DNA of 6,522 nt from assembly GCA_030066475.1 (NCBI GenBank), contig JASJBO010000395.1:1-6522 (forward strand), given 5' to 3'. The position numbers and the translations under genes were made by a program. Shown in pieces: positions 1 to 6,522 of the stretch; the first letter of the stretch is position 1, and each line of letters starts with the position of its first letter. A model generated the notes under the pieces. The model did no database searches and had not been told where the DNA came from. It was given only the letters and a program-made list of their open reading frames with translations. This DNA is from Myxococcota bacterium (lineage in GTDB: Bacteria > Myxococcota_A > UBA9160 > PR03).

Positions 1-1708
1 GCAGGAACTCGGGCTGCGAGAGGGCTCGACGCTGGGCGATGGCGACGAGTCTGGCGATGGGCTGCAGGAGCGCGTCGTGCTCGTCGAGCTGAGCGGGCGT
101 CATGGCGACCGGCACGACCGTGTCGGTGCGTGGGGGGAGCTGGTCGAGGACCTCCTTCCGCACGCGTCGCAGCATGCTCGGCGCGAGGCGTCGGCGAAGC
201 GTCTCGAGGTTGCGTGCGCCCACCGCAGCGCGGACCCCATCCGCGTGCTCCGTGTGCCAGGGGACGAGACGCCACTTGGGCTCGAGCGCGTGGTCGTCGA
301 CCCAGTCCATCAGCGAGGCCAGCTCGGCGAGCCGGTTCTCCATGGGCGTGCCCGTGAGGACCAGCCGGTAGGGGGGCTGCAGCCGCTTGACCGCGGCCGC
401 CGTCTTGGTGGCCCAGTTCTTGATGCGCTGCGCCTCGTCGAGCACGACGAGCTCGGGCTTCCAGCGCTGCATCCAGTCGAGGTCGCGGAAGCTCTGCTCG
501 TAGTTGGCGACCAGGAAGCCCCGTCGCATGCGCCGGTAGGCCGCGGCGCGCTCCTCCGGTGGTCCTTCGACCAGCGCGATCGGGGTGTCGCTGAAGTGCT
601 GCCACTCGCGTTCCCACTGGGGCTTGAGCGATGCGGGGACGATCAGGAGCCCACGCCGGACGCGGCCCGTGTGAAACAGAGCGTGTGCCGCGGCGATGGC
701 CTGGGCGGTCTTGCCGAGGCCCATGTCGTCCGCGAGCAGCAGCCTGCCGTCGGCGAGGAAACGCTCGACCGCCTCTCGTTGATAGGGATAGAGCCTCTGG
801 CGCAGACCTGCGAGCGCCTTGCGGCTCTCGCGCCGACGTCGGTCGCCGTCCACGCGGCGCTCGAGTGCTCGGGCCTCGTCGGCCAGGAGCGCGAGCAGCG
901 CGGGTTCGATGGACGGCGCGGCCGTCGCCCGGCTGCGCCGGCCGAACGCGAGCAGCTCCTTCACGAGAGCCAGACGCCGCGAGGCGTTCTGGTCGTGAAT
1001 GTCGCGCAGCCGCCAGCCGTCGCCACTGCCGTCGCGGCGGAAGCGCCGCCGCAGTCCTCCGAGCGCTGCCGACAGGACGACACCTCCCGAACCGGGAGGA
1101 ACGCTGAGGTGCACGCGCTCGAGCCAGTCGCCCTTCCCGCGCAGCGGCCGAACGGCTTCCCAGCGCAGCCGCGGAGCGCTGCGGCGCTGCAGGGCTCGTC
1201 CACCGAGCGCTTGCTCCCAGCGTCGAGGCTTGGCCGCGATGTCATCGAGCACGATCAGCAGGTGTTTGCAGAGGCCGAGGGAGCTTCGAGGGAAGTCCGG
1301 ACAGTCGCAGCTTCCATCGATCGGCTCGATTGCCTCGAGCCAGGTCCGGTAGGGGCGCGCTCGGTCCCGCGGACGTCGGGTCTCGTAGCGGCCCAGGCGG
1401 GTCTTCCCCTGCGGCCGACGCGCCACCTTCAGGGCGTCGCGCTGGCCGGACTTCCAGCGTCGGATCAGCGCCTCCATCGCCGCGCGCTGGACCGGCCAGT
1501 CGGCATCACCGTGAAGGCGGAGGACGTGACGCGCGAGCGCATCGGCGGGAATGCGGCCGAAGCGCCGGTGGGCGAGCTGCGACAGGACCGCCAAGGCCTC
1601 GCTCTCTTCCGTCGCCTCCCCTCGCCGTACGGCGGGCACCGCGCCTCGCGTCCCTCGGCCCCGGGCGGTGGTGGATCGTGCGGGGGGTGCGGTCGAGGCA
1701 GACGTCAT
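1..1708 (-). CDS. SWIM zinc-finger SNF2-family DNA helicase/ATPase, N-terminal part (runs off left edge)
   Basis: The product is predicted to be a cytoplasmic ATP-dependent DNA translocase of helicase superfamily 2. Reading leftward from the ATG at 1708, 569 codons are visible before the edge, with no stop. A SWIM zinc-binding motif (CxC-x10-CxH) lies at C134, C136, C147 and H149. The first RecA lobe follows: Walker A DDMGLGKT at 327-334, motif Ia around VPASLKPQW, DEAQ box at 424-427 followed by RIKN, and motif III LTGTPMEN around 451-458. Motifs IV-VI must lie beyond the window, so the gene is cut by the window and not shown to be broken. The start is chosen because AGGAG sits 6 bases upstream; an in-frame ATG at 1723 would add five residues but has poor spacing, and an in-frame stop lies at 1811-1813. 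SWIM domains in such proteins are thought to bind DNA or protein. No neighbour hints at a specific process (repair, transcription recycling or phage defence). Family assignment is secure, biological role unknown. Confidence 0.95.
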   Translation of the reverse strand, partial: MTSASTAPPARSTTARGRGTRGAVPAVRRGEATEESEALAVLSQLAHRRFGRIPADALARHVLRLHGDADWPVQRAAMEALIRRWKSGQRDALKVARRPQGKTRLGRYETRRPRDRARPYRTWLEAIEPIDGSCDCPDFPRSSLGLCKHLLIVLDDIAAKPRRWEQALGGRALQRRSAPRLRWEAVRPLRGKGDWLERVHLSVPPGSGGVVLSAALGGLRRRFRRDGSGDGWRLRDIHDQNASRRLALVKELLAFGRRSRATAAPSIEPALLALLADEARALERRVDGDRRRRESRKALAGLRQRLYPYQREAVERFLADGRLLLADDMGLGKTAQAIAAAHALFHTGRVRRGLLIVPASLKPQWEREWQHFSDTPIALVEGPPEERAAAYRRMRRGFLVANYEQSFRDLDWMQRWKPELVVLDEAQRIKNWATKTAAAVKRLQPPYRLVLTGTPMENRLAELASLMDWVDDHALEPKWRLVPWHTEHADGVRAAVGARNLETLRRRLAPSMLRRVRKEVLDQLPPRTDTVVPVAMTPAQLDEHDALLQPIARLVAIAQRRALSQPEFL

Positions 1709-1714
1709 CGGTGG

Positions 1715-1719
1715 CTCCT
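1715..1719 (-). promoter_or_regulatory. Ribosome binding site of the SNF2 helicase gene
   Basis: The plus-strand CTCCT reads AGGAG on the minus strand, six bases before the ATG at 1708. This is the clearest Shine-Dalgarno sequence in the window. It decides between the starts at 1708 and 1723, because it lies inside the reading frame of the longer version. Confidence 0.7.
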
Positions 1720-1829
1720 GCATCTCCGGGGCGGAAGACCCGGAGCGCCGATCTCCTGGCCATCGCGCCAGCGTCCCGCCGTTGCGCCCCCGCCCTCGAG
1801 GGCCGGAAGCCTATCTCAGACGGAACGAA

Positions 1830-2021
1830 GTTGTTGACCTCTCACTGCCCCGCGTCGAGACCGAGACCCGGACGACTGCGAGTGGCCTGCGCGTTCGTGT
1901 CCCGCGGCATGGCGACCAGTGCTGGGACGCGCCGCTGCCGTGCACGCCGGATTTCGACGCCGGCCTAACCCTGCGGGTCCCGGGCCGGCTCGAAGCGGGC
2001 TTCGTGCTCGAGCCGCGCTGA
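1830..2021 (+). pseudogene. Orphan C-terminal gene fragment with a CWDAPLPCTP motif
   Basis: This stretch reads as 63 residues ending in TGA at 2019-2021. It looks like genuine protein: third codon positions are mostly G or C, hydrophobic and charged residues are mixed sensibly, and there is a striking segment HGDQCWDAPLPCTPDFD followed by a Leu/Arg-rich stretch and GFVLEPR. No ATG or convincing start lies just upstream, and within about 120 bases the region becomes the 5' end of the helicase gene on the other strand, so the rest of the protein is missing. From memory, GD-x-CW-x-x-PLPCTP followed by L-x-LR and GF resembles the extreme C-terminus of large multi-spanning bacterial membrane proteins (the LIC_10190 type). 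That identification is uncertain. The left boundary given is approximate. It could also be a chance reading frame or a chimeric assembly joint. Downstream, 60 bases separate it from the convergent HupE-like gene. Confidence 0.45.
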
Positions 2022-2081
2022 ACGCACTCTCGGCACCCCCTGGGTCGAAGATCGTCGGGGCGGGTGCGATCCCCGTGCCGG

Positions 2082-3275
2082 CTAGCCGAGCCCCCGCGCC
2101 AGGAACCAGTACAGCCCGACCGCGAGGATCGGCGTGGAGAGCCACTGCACGCGCGCGGCGCGCGGCGCGGGGGCGTGCAGCCAGCGCCGCAGCAGCGGCC
2201 AGGCGACTGCGACCACCGCGAGCTGGCCGAGCTCGACGCCCAGGTTGAAGCCCAGCAGCGAGACGGCCAGCCGGTCGGGCGGGAGGCCCAGCTCGGTGAG
2301 CAGGCCGGCGAAGCCGAAGCCGTGGATCAGGCCGAAGGCGAAGGCGGCGTACCAGCGGATGCGCGTGGGCGCCTTCGACTGCGCCGCGAGCGCGAAGTAG
2401 CTGAGCGAGAAGAGGCCGACGCCGGCCAGCGCGAGCACCGGAACGCCGAAGCGACCAGTGCCGCTGGCGAGGGCGGCTCCGGCGATCAGGGCGGCGAGGC
2501 CGAGCGACACGCCGCGGCGCAGTGCGGGCCCGCCGGTCAGCGCGAAGTTCTCGAGCGCGACCACGGCGATCGAGAGCCCGATCAACGCCTCGATGGCCTG
2601 GGCGCGCGGCTCCGCCCAGCCCAGCGCGCCGGCGGCCAGGGTCAGGCTGTGCGCGAGGGTGAAGCCCGTGACGAGCAGCGCCACCTCGCGCAGCCTCGCG
2701 CCGACCGCGAGCAGGGCGAGCACGAACGCGAGATGGTCGGTTCCCTCCAGGATGTGCTCGACTCCCAGGCGCAGGTAGCGCGGGAAGGTGCCGGCCGGCG
2801 CGCGCCCCGCGCCCGGCAGCAGCCACGGCGTCGCGCCGGCCGCGAACACGTGCTCGGCGCCGCGTCCCTCCGACCCCTCGAAGCGCGCCAGGTGGACGTG
2901 ATCGGGCAGGGCGTCCGCGAATGGGTCCGCCTCGAGCGTCAGCGCGGCGTCGTCGCAACGAAGCTGCCAAGCGCGCACCAGGTGATCGGCCTGCGTCGCG
3001 GGGAGGGCGTGGACCGGGGCCTCGAGCGTGCAGGGAGCACCCGCCGCTGCGAGCCGGAGGTGCTCCACGAGGTGGCGGTCGAGGTGCTGCTCGAAGCCCG
3101 GGCCGAGGGCGCGGGCGGCATCGTCGCGCTGCACGCGGGCCCGGACGTGCACGATCGACGGACCGACGGACTCGACCCGCCACTCGGACGTCGAGTACGA
3201 CGTGGTGGGGCCGTGCGCGGGCGCGGGGGTGGCGGCCAGCAGCGCGGCCCCGAGCGCCGCCGCGGCGATCCTCAC
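2082..3275 (-). CDS. HupE/UreJ-family integral membrane protein (putative metal transporter)
   Basis: The 397-residue product matches the HupE/UreJ_2 type: an exported N-terminal half followed by a multi-spanning membrane half. Residues 1-20 form a signal peptide (Ala/Leu-rich, cleavage likely after APA before H21). Residues 21 to about 160 would be extracytoplasmic, with two cysteines (in APCTLEA and QLRCDD) that could form a disulfide. The membrane part shows family signatures: HILEGTDHLAF with H174, D180 and H181; FTLAHS with H209; FGLIHGFGFA with H318; and FNLGVELGQ at 343-351. About six to seven hydrophobic segments are visible up to the C-terminus. HupE proteins are known as nickel permeases linked to hydrogenase; members of this longer group are found far from hydrogenase genes, so substrate (nickel, cobalt or other) is not settled here. 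The GTG start at 3275 overlaps the TGA of the parvulin gene, without a ribosome binding site of its own, implying translational coupling. Confidence 0.92.
   Translation of the reverse strand: MRIAAAALGAALLAATPAPAHGPTTSYSTSEWRVESVGPSIVHVRARVQRDDAARALGPGFEQHLDRHLVEHLRLAAAGAPCTLEAPVHALPATQADHLVRAWQLRCDDAALTLEADPFADALPDHVHLARFEGSEGRGAEHVFAAGATPWLLPGAGRAPAGTFPRYLRLGVEHILEGTDHLAFVLALLAVGARLREVALLVTGFTLAHSLTLAAGALGWAEPRAQAIEALIGLSIAVVALENFALTGGPALRRGVSLGLAALIAGAALASGTGRFGVPVLALAGVGLFSLSYFALAAQSKAPTRIRWYAAFAFGLIHGFGFAGLLTELGLPPDRLAVSLLGFNLGVELGQLAVVAVAWPLLRRWLHAPAPRAARVQWLSTPILAVGLYWFLARGLG
3272..3275 (-). promoter_or_regulatory. GTGA stop-start overlap coupling parvulin and HupE-like genes
   Basis: On the minus strand GTGA serves as both the TGA stop of the parvulin gene and the GTG start of the HupE-like gene. 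No Shine-Dalgarno sequence is visible in the 20 bases before the GTG. Ribosomes finishing the first gene are therefore the likely source of initiation on the second. The GTG start is supported by the signal peptide that begins immediately after it. Confidence 0.75.
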
Positions 3276-4126
3276 GGCGCGAGCGCCGGGTCGAGCACGC
3301 GGATGTCCGCCGTGTTCACGAGGTCGCGCACGTAGCGCTCGAGGGCGCGGTCGCTGCGCTCGCGCAGCAGCTCGACCCGCACGCGATCGCGCACCTCGTC
3401 CAGCGGCAGCGGCGCGCCGGCCTGTCGCTCGCGCAGCTCGAAGGCCGCCCAGCCCTCGGGCGTTCGCACCGGGAAGCTCACCTCGCCGGCCGCGAGCCCG
3501 GCGACCACCTCCGCGGCGCGTGCGCCGAAGCGCGCCGCGAGCTCGGAGCGCGAGAGCGGGCCGTCGCCGAGTGGGTCGAGTTGCGTTCCCTCGCGCGCTG
3601 CGTGCCCGCGGGCCGCCGCCTCGCGGTAGGCGGACGCCTCGGTGGCCGGACCGACCGCGACCAGCACCGCGCCGAGCACGAAGCCGTCGTCGCGCGCGAA
3701 GCGCTCCGGATGCTCCGCGTGGAAGCGGAGCAGCGCATCCTCCGAGACCTCGGACGCGCTGGCGGCGCCCGTGATCACGAGCGCCATGGTCGAGACGATC
3801 GCCTGCCGCGCCTTCGGCTCGAGTCGCGCCACGCCGAGCTCGACGCCGCGCTGCACGAGCAGCTCCTCCTCGATCATGCGCTGCAGCAGCGCGCGCTGGG
3901 CGTTGCTCCCAGGGGCCGCGGGGCCGCGCTCGGCCTGGAGAGCGACGGCGTAGCGTTCGAACGCTTGTCGCGAGATCGTCTTCCCGTTCACGATCGCGAC
4001 GGCGCCCTCGGGGATCCCGGCGCTGCGCAGCGGGCGCCCGAGCAGGGACCAGGCCGTCAGGCCCACGCCGGCCACCACGCCGAGGAGCAGCAGCCGCGCG
4101 GCGCGGCGATCGTCGGGACGCGTCAT
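3272..4126 (-). CDS. Membrane-anchored parvulin-type peptidyl-prolyl cis-trans isomerase / SurA-like chaperone
   Basis: The 284-residue product is predicted to act outside the cytoplasmic membrane, helping exported proteins fold. A basic N-terminus (TRPDDRRAAR) is followed by one hydrophobic helix at about 11-29, with no clear cleavage site, so it is probably a signal anchor. A SurA/PpiC-like N-terminal module begins with AIVNGKTISRQAFERY (44-59) and continues with helical QRMIEEELLVQRG. The parvulin-like domain covers roughly 130-270 and includes GEVSFPVRTPEGWAAFEL from G214, the family's GE-x-S-x-PV-x-T-x-x-G segment. The usual first motif is degenerate, so catalytic activity cannot be assumed and a pure chaperone role is possible. 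The ATG at 4126 is chosen because the hydrophobic helix follows at once; an in-frame ATG at 4285 would run through the divergent gene's signal peptide region. No good ribosome binding site precedes it. It is the first gene of an operon with the HupE-like gene. Confidence 0.88.
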   Translation of the reverse strand: MTRPDDRRAARLLLLGVVAGVGLTAWSLLGRPLRSAGIPEGAVAIVNGKTISRQAFERYAVALQAERGPAAPGSNAQRALLQRMIEEELLVQRGVELGVARLEPKARQAIVSTMALVITGAASASEVSEDALLRFHAEHPERFARDDGFVLGAVLVAVGPATEASAYREAAARGHAAREGTQLDPLGDGPLSRSELAARFGARAAEVVAGLAAGEVSFPVRTPEGWAAFELRERQAGAPLPLDEVRDRVRVELLRERSDRALERYVRDLVNTADIRVLDPALAP

Positions 4127-4136
4127 GGTGCGGGGG

Positions 4137-4146
4137 ACGGTATCCT
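4137..4146. promoter_or_regulatory. Candidate back-to-back -10 boxes in the divergent 64-base gap
   Basis: The gap between the divergent ATGs (4126 minus, 4191 plus) is 64 bases. On the plus strand TATCCT at 4141-4146 is a fair -10 box, 44 bases before the phosphoesterase ATG. On the minus strand TACCGT (4142-4137) lies 10 bases before the parvulin ATG, close enough for a leaderless or nearly leaderless transcript. The two boxes overlap by two bases, so polymerase binding in one direction might exclude the other. Neither has a recognisable -35 box, so this remains a weak inference. Confidence 0.3.
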
Positions 4147-4180
4147 CTCGCCCGTCCGGAAGCCCACCCGCTGGACCGAC

Positions 4181-4184
4181 GAGG
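4181..4184 (+). promoter_or_regulatory. Ribosome binding site of the phosphoesterase gene
   Basis: GAGG lies six bases before the ATG at 4191. It supports this start over an in-frame ATG at 4125, which would place 22 charged, Pro-rich residues in front of an otherwise standard signal peptide and overlap the divergent gene's start codon. Confidence 0.6.
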
Positions 4185-4190
4185 CGAACG

Positions 4191-5762
4191 ATGAAGCGAT
4201 CCCTGTGGCGCCTGCTCCCGTCCTTCCTCGCCTTCGCGCTGGCCGCGCCCGCCCACGCGTTCCTGGTGGTATCGCTTCCCGACACCCAGGTCTACGCCGA
4301 GGACTACCCCGACGTCTACGACAGCCAGACGCGCTGGATCGCCGAGCACGTCCAGGGCCGCGACATCCAGTTCGTGACCCACCTCGGCGACATCGTGAAC
4401 CGCGGCGCCGACCTCGGCCAGTGGGCCAACGCGAAGGGCTCGATGGACCTGCTCGACGCGGCAGACGTCCGCTACGGCACGGCAATGGGAAACCACGACA
4501 ACCAGGGGGGCGACCGCACCGACATCGACCGCTCCTGCAGCACGGTCCGCAACGTCGACTGCGACGGCACCTACTACCTCGACCACTTCGGCCCGCAGTT
4601 CTACGAGGATCGGCCCTGGTACGGCGGCGCCTCGCCGAGCGGGCTCAGCAACTTCCAGACCTTCGAGGCGGACGGCGTGAAGTTCCTGTTCCTGCACCTC
4701 GAGGTCGACCCGCGCGCCGCCGAGGTGCAGTGGGCGCGTCACGTGCTCTCGATGTACCGCGACCACGCCGTCCACCTCAGCACCCACCGCTACATCTACG
4801 ACTACCGCATCCCCAACAGCGAGCAGGTCCCGCTCGTGCTGCGGCTGTTCGTGCCCGGCGGCCGCTACACGCAGGGCATCTACCAGCTCGGGGAGCAGAG
4901 CCTCTACTACCCCGACGCCGTCCCGGCCGAGCAGCTCTTCCGGGACTTCGTGGCCACCAATACGAACATCTTCATGGTGCAGTGCGGGCACGTCGATGCG
5001 GAGTGGCGACAGGTCAGCACCAATGCGGCCGGCCTGCCGGTGCACGAGATGCTGGTCGACTTCCAGAGCTTCTCGCCCTTCGGCGGCGACGGCTGGATGC
5101 GATTGCTCGACTTCCAGATCGAGGCCGACACGGGCATGGGGACGGTCGACGTCTCGACGTTCTCGCCCTGGCGCGAGTGGCGCGGCCAGTCGGCGCTGCG
5201 CGAGAACGGTGCCGGTGTGGAGGCGTCGGTCGCGGCGCTGATCGACGGACTCGAGGAGTTCCGCCCGCTGGTCGAGGGTCTGCCCGGTGTCGACCTGCCG
5301 GCGCTCGAAGCCCAGCTCGCGTTCTGGGCCACCGAGGACGGGCGCGACGAGGCCGTCGAGGTGTTCTACGGCGACGGCACGCGCGACAGTCGTTTCACGC
5401 TCGAGGTGCCCTTCGCGGCCTACGTCGAGGCCGGCACCGACGAGGACGGCGATGGGGTGCCCCACTTCCGCGACAACTGCCTCGCGCGCGGGAACCCGGC
5501 GCAGGCCGACGCCGACCGCGACGGCATCGGCGACGCCTGCGACCACGACTACGACAACGACGGGGTGGTGGATGCGAGCGACGTGGAGCGCTTCCGCGCC
5601 GGCTTCGGCCACGAGGCCGGCGCCCTGGGCTTCGACGCCGCGCTCGACGCGAACGGCGACGGCGCCGTGGGCGTACCCGACTTCGCGCGGCTGCGCGCCG
5701 CGCTGGACGGGACGCCCGGACCGTCGGGCGTGATCTGCGCCGGCACGGTTCCCTGTCCCTGA
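4191..5762 (+). CDS. Secreted calcineurin-like metallophosphoesterase with TSP3 and dockerin-like calcium-binding tail
   Basis: The 523-residue product is an exported metal-dependent phosphoesterase of unknown substrate. Residues 1-23 form a signal peptide (basic MKR, hydrophobic core, cleavage after AHA). The catalytic domain spans about 24-315: D31-T32-Q33 replaces the usual D-x-H, then GDIVNRG (66-72), GNHDN (100-104), H199 in STHRY, and G266-H267-V268-D269 where many relatives have GHxH. The segment from M287 to L306, with VDFQ and GGDGWMRLL, is also typical of secreted members of this group. A helical linker (about 355-400) leads to thrombospondin-type-3 calcium loops at 417-451 (DEDGDG, DNC, NPAQADADRDGIGDACD). 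Two dockerin/EF-hand-like loops follow, at 453-464 (DYDNDGVVDASD) and 486-497 (DANGDGAVGVPD). The protein ends in a Cys-containing tail, C516-AGTVP-C522-P. Such calcium-loop modules stiffen or anchor extracellular enzymes. Cyclic nucleotides, phospholipids or nucleotides are all possible substrates. Confidence 0.92.
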   Translation: MKRSLWRLLPSFLAFALAAPAHAFLVVSLPDTQVYAEDYPDVYDSQTRWIAEHVQGRDIQFVTHLGDIVNRGADLGQWANAKGSMDLLDAADVRYGTAMGNHDNQGGDRTDIDRSCSTVRNVDCDGTYYLDHFGPQFYEDRPWYGGASPSGLSNFQTFEADGVKFLFLHLEVDPRAAEVQWARHVLSMYRDHAVHLSTHRYIYDYRIPNSEQVPLVLRLFVPGGRYTQGIYQLGEQSLYYPDAVPAEQLFRDFVATNTNIFMVQCGHVDAEWRQVSTNAAGLPVHEMLVDFQSFSPFGGDGWMRLLDFQIEADTGMGTVDVSTFSPWREWRGQSALRENGAGVEASVAALIDGLEEFRPLVEGLPGVDLPALEAQLAFWATEDGRDEAVEVFYGDGTRDSRFTLEVPFAAYVEAGTDEDGDGVPHFRDNCLARGNPAQADADRDGIGDACDHDYDNDGVVDASDVERFRAGFGHEAGALGFDAALDANGDGAVGVPDFARLRAALDGTPGPSGVICAGTVPCP

Positions 5763-5790
5763 GATCCGTTCGGTCGCCTCCGCAGGGCAG

Positions 5791-5818
5791 GGCGCCGCGC
5801 CTCCCGCGTTCCGGCGCC
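5791..5818 (+). other. GC-rich hairpin downstream of the phosphoesterase gene
   Basis: GGCGCCG (5791-5797) can pair with CGGCGCC (5812-5818), a 7-base-pair stem with a 14-base loop, starting 28 bases after the stop codon. No T-tract follows, so it is not a standard intrinsic terminator. It may slow or stop transcription between the two plus-strand genes, or be incidental in GC-rich DNA. Confidence 0.25.
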
Positions 5819-5838
5819 GCCTCGTGCGGCCCACGCGC

Positions 5839-5844
5839 TAGTCT
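5839..5844 (+). promoter_or_regulatory. Candidate -10 box for leaderless transcription of the PEP-CTERM-like gene
   Basis: TAGTCT fits the TAnnnT pattern of a bacterial -10 box and ends exactly seven bases before the ATG at 5852, the spacing expected if transcription starts at the ATG itself. There is no Shine-Dalgarno sequence in the same stretch, which fits a leaderless message. No -35 box is recognisable. Confidence 0.35.
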
Positions 5845-5851
5845 CGCTGGC

Positions 5852-6522
<671 letters not shown>

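Larger units (their letters stand above)
1709..2081. other. Intergenic region between helicase and HupE-like gene
   Basis: These 373 bases hold no intact gene. The right half carries the orphan fragment described separately. The part nearest the helicase start (1709-1829) must contain its leader and probably its promoter, but no convincing -35/-10 pair is seen. A 12-base perfect palindrome, GCCCTCGAGGGC, lies at 1792-1803, about 85 bases upstream of the helicase ATG; it could be an operator but is also plausible by chance at this GC content. Between 2022 and 2081 short inverted repeats occur (CGGCAC at 2031-2036 with GTGCCG at 2075-2080; CGGGG at 2056-2060 with CCCCG at 2071-2075). No T-tract follows on either strand, so no intrinsic terminator is called. 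Confidence 0.6.

Noticed and set aside
1792..1803. A 12-base perfect palindrome GCCCTCGAGGGC upstream of the helicase gene
   Set aside because: A few palindromes of this size are expected by chance in several kilobases of GC-rich DNA, and there is no second copy or regulator gene nearby to make it a credible operator.
77..1837. A 586-codon plus-strand open frame opposite the helicase
   Set aside because: The minus strand in this interval has all the SNF2 motifs in order (DDMGLGKT, DEAQ, TGTPMEN), a SWIM finger and a ribosome binding site. The plus-strand product has no recognisable domain.
2022..2081. A possible bidirectional terminator between the orphan fragment and the convergent HupE-like gene
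   Set aside because: Only 5-6 base-pair stems with long loops are possible and no T-tract follows on either strand.
1816..3183. A 455-codon minus-strand open frame overlapping the HupE-like gene
   Set aside because: It is a shifted frame of the HupE-like gene with Arg/Pro/Ala-rich, low-complexity product and no signal peptide or motif.
2064..3335. A 423-codon plus-strand open frame opposite the HupE-like gene
   Set aside because: It is rich in Arg, Glu, Gly and Gln as expected for the complement of a membrane protein gene, has no domain signatures, and opposes a gene with clear family motifs.
5439..5690. DNA-level tandem repeat suggested by the recurrent GAC-rich codons
   Set aside because: The pattern comes from Asp/Gly-rich calcium loops in the protein; the DNA units are not regular copies.
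2082..5834. A 1250-codon open frame on the minus strand running from upstream of 5800 into the HupE-like gene
   Set aside because: Only the last 397 codons are real. The rest lies antisense to the phosphoesterase and out of frame in the parvulin gene, and gives Arg/Ala-rich, low-complexity protein. High GC simply makes stop codons rare.

Overview
The window is very GC-rich, with strong G/C preference at third codon positions. It carries four intact or edge-truncated genes, one small two-gene operon among them, plus what looks like the tail of a lost gene. Several traits suggest an environmental bacterium of the broad deltaproteobacterial/Myxococcota type, probably from a metagenome assembly: a secreted phosphoesterase ending in thrombospondin-type-3 and dockerin-like calcium loops, a PEP-CTERM-like sorting tail, a parvulin-HupE gene pair, and start codons that follow a TAnnnT box with no ribosome binding site. 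This taxonomic guess rests on general resemblance only. The right edge dissolves into a G-rich stretch and then 42 consecutive C, which looks like an assembly or sequencing artefact at a contig end.

Layout. From 1708 leftward on the minus strand is the N-terminal 569 codons of a SWIM zinc-finger SNF2-family helicase; its second RecA lobe lies outside the window. Between 1709 and 2081 there is no intact gene, but the plus strand at about 1830-2021 keeps a 63-residue, protein-like C-terminal fragment with a distinctive Cys-Trp-Pro-Cys motif and its own stop codon. On the minus strand, 4126-3272 encodes a membrane-anchored parvulin-type peptidyl-prolyl isomerase or chaperone. It runs directly, with a 4-base GTGA overlap, into a HupE/UreJ-family membrane protein (3275-2082). 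Diverging from this pair across a 64-base gap, the plus strand encodes a secreted calcineurin-like phosphoesterase (4191-5762). It is followed by a secreted beta-sandwich, carbohydrate-binding-like protein with a PEP-CTERM-like tail (5852 to the edge).

How they may work together. The parvulin and HupE-like genes are almost certainly translationally coupled, so the foldase may help mature the extracytoplasmic domain of the HupE-like transporter. The phosphoesterase and the PEP-CTERM-like protein are both exported but carry different C-terminal devices. The helicase is a cytoplasmic DNA-dependent ATPase with no visible link to the rest. I see no tRNA, rRNA, CRISPR array, insertion sequence, attachment site or replication origin, and no clear undescribed multi-gene system. 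The long open frames opposite the real genes are by-products of the base composition.
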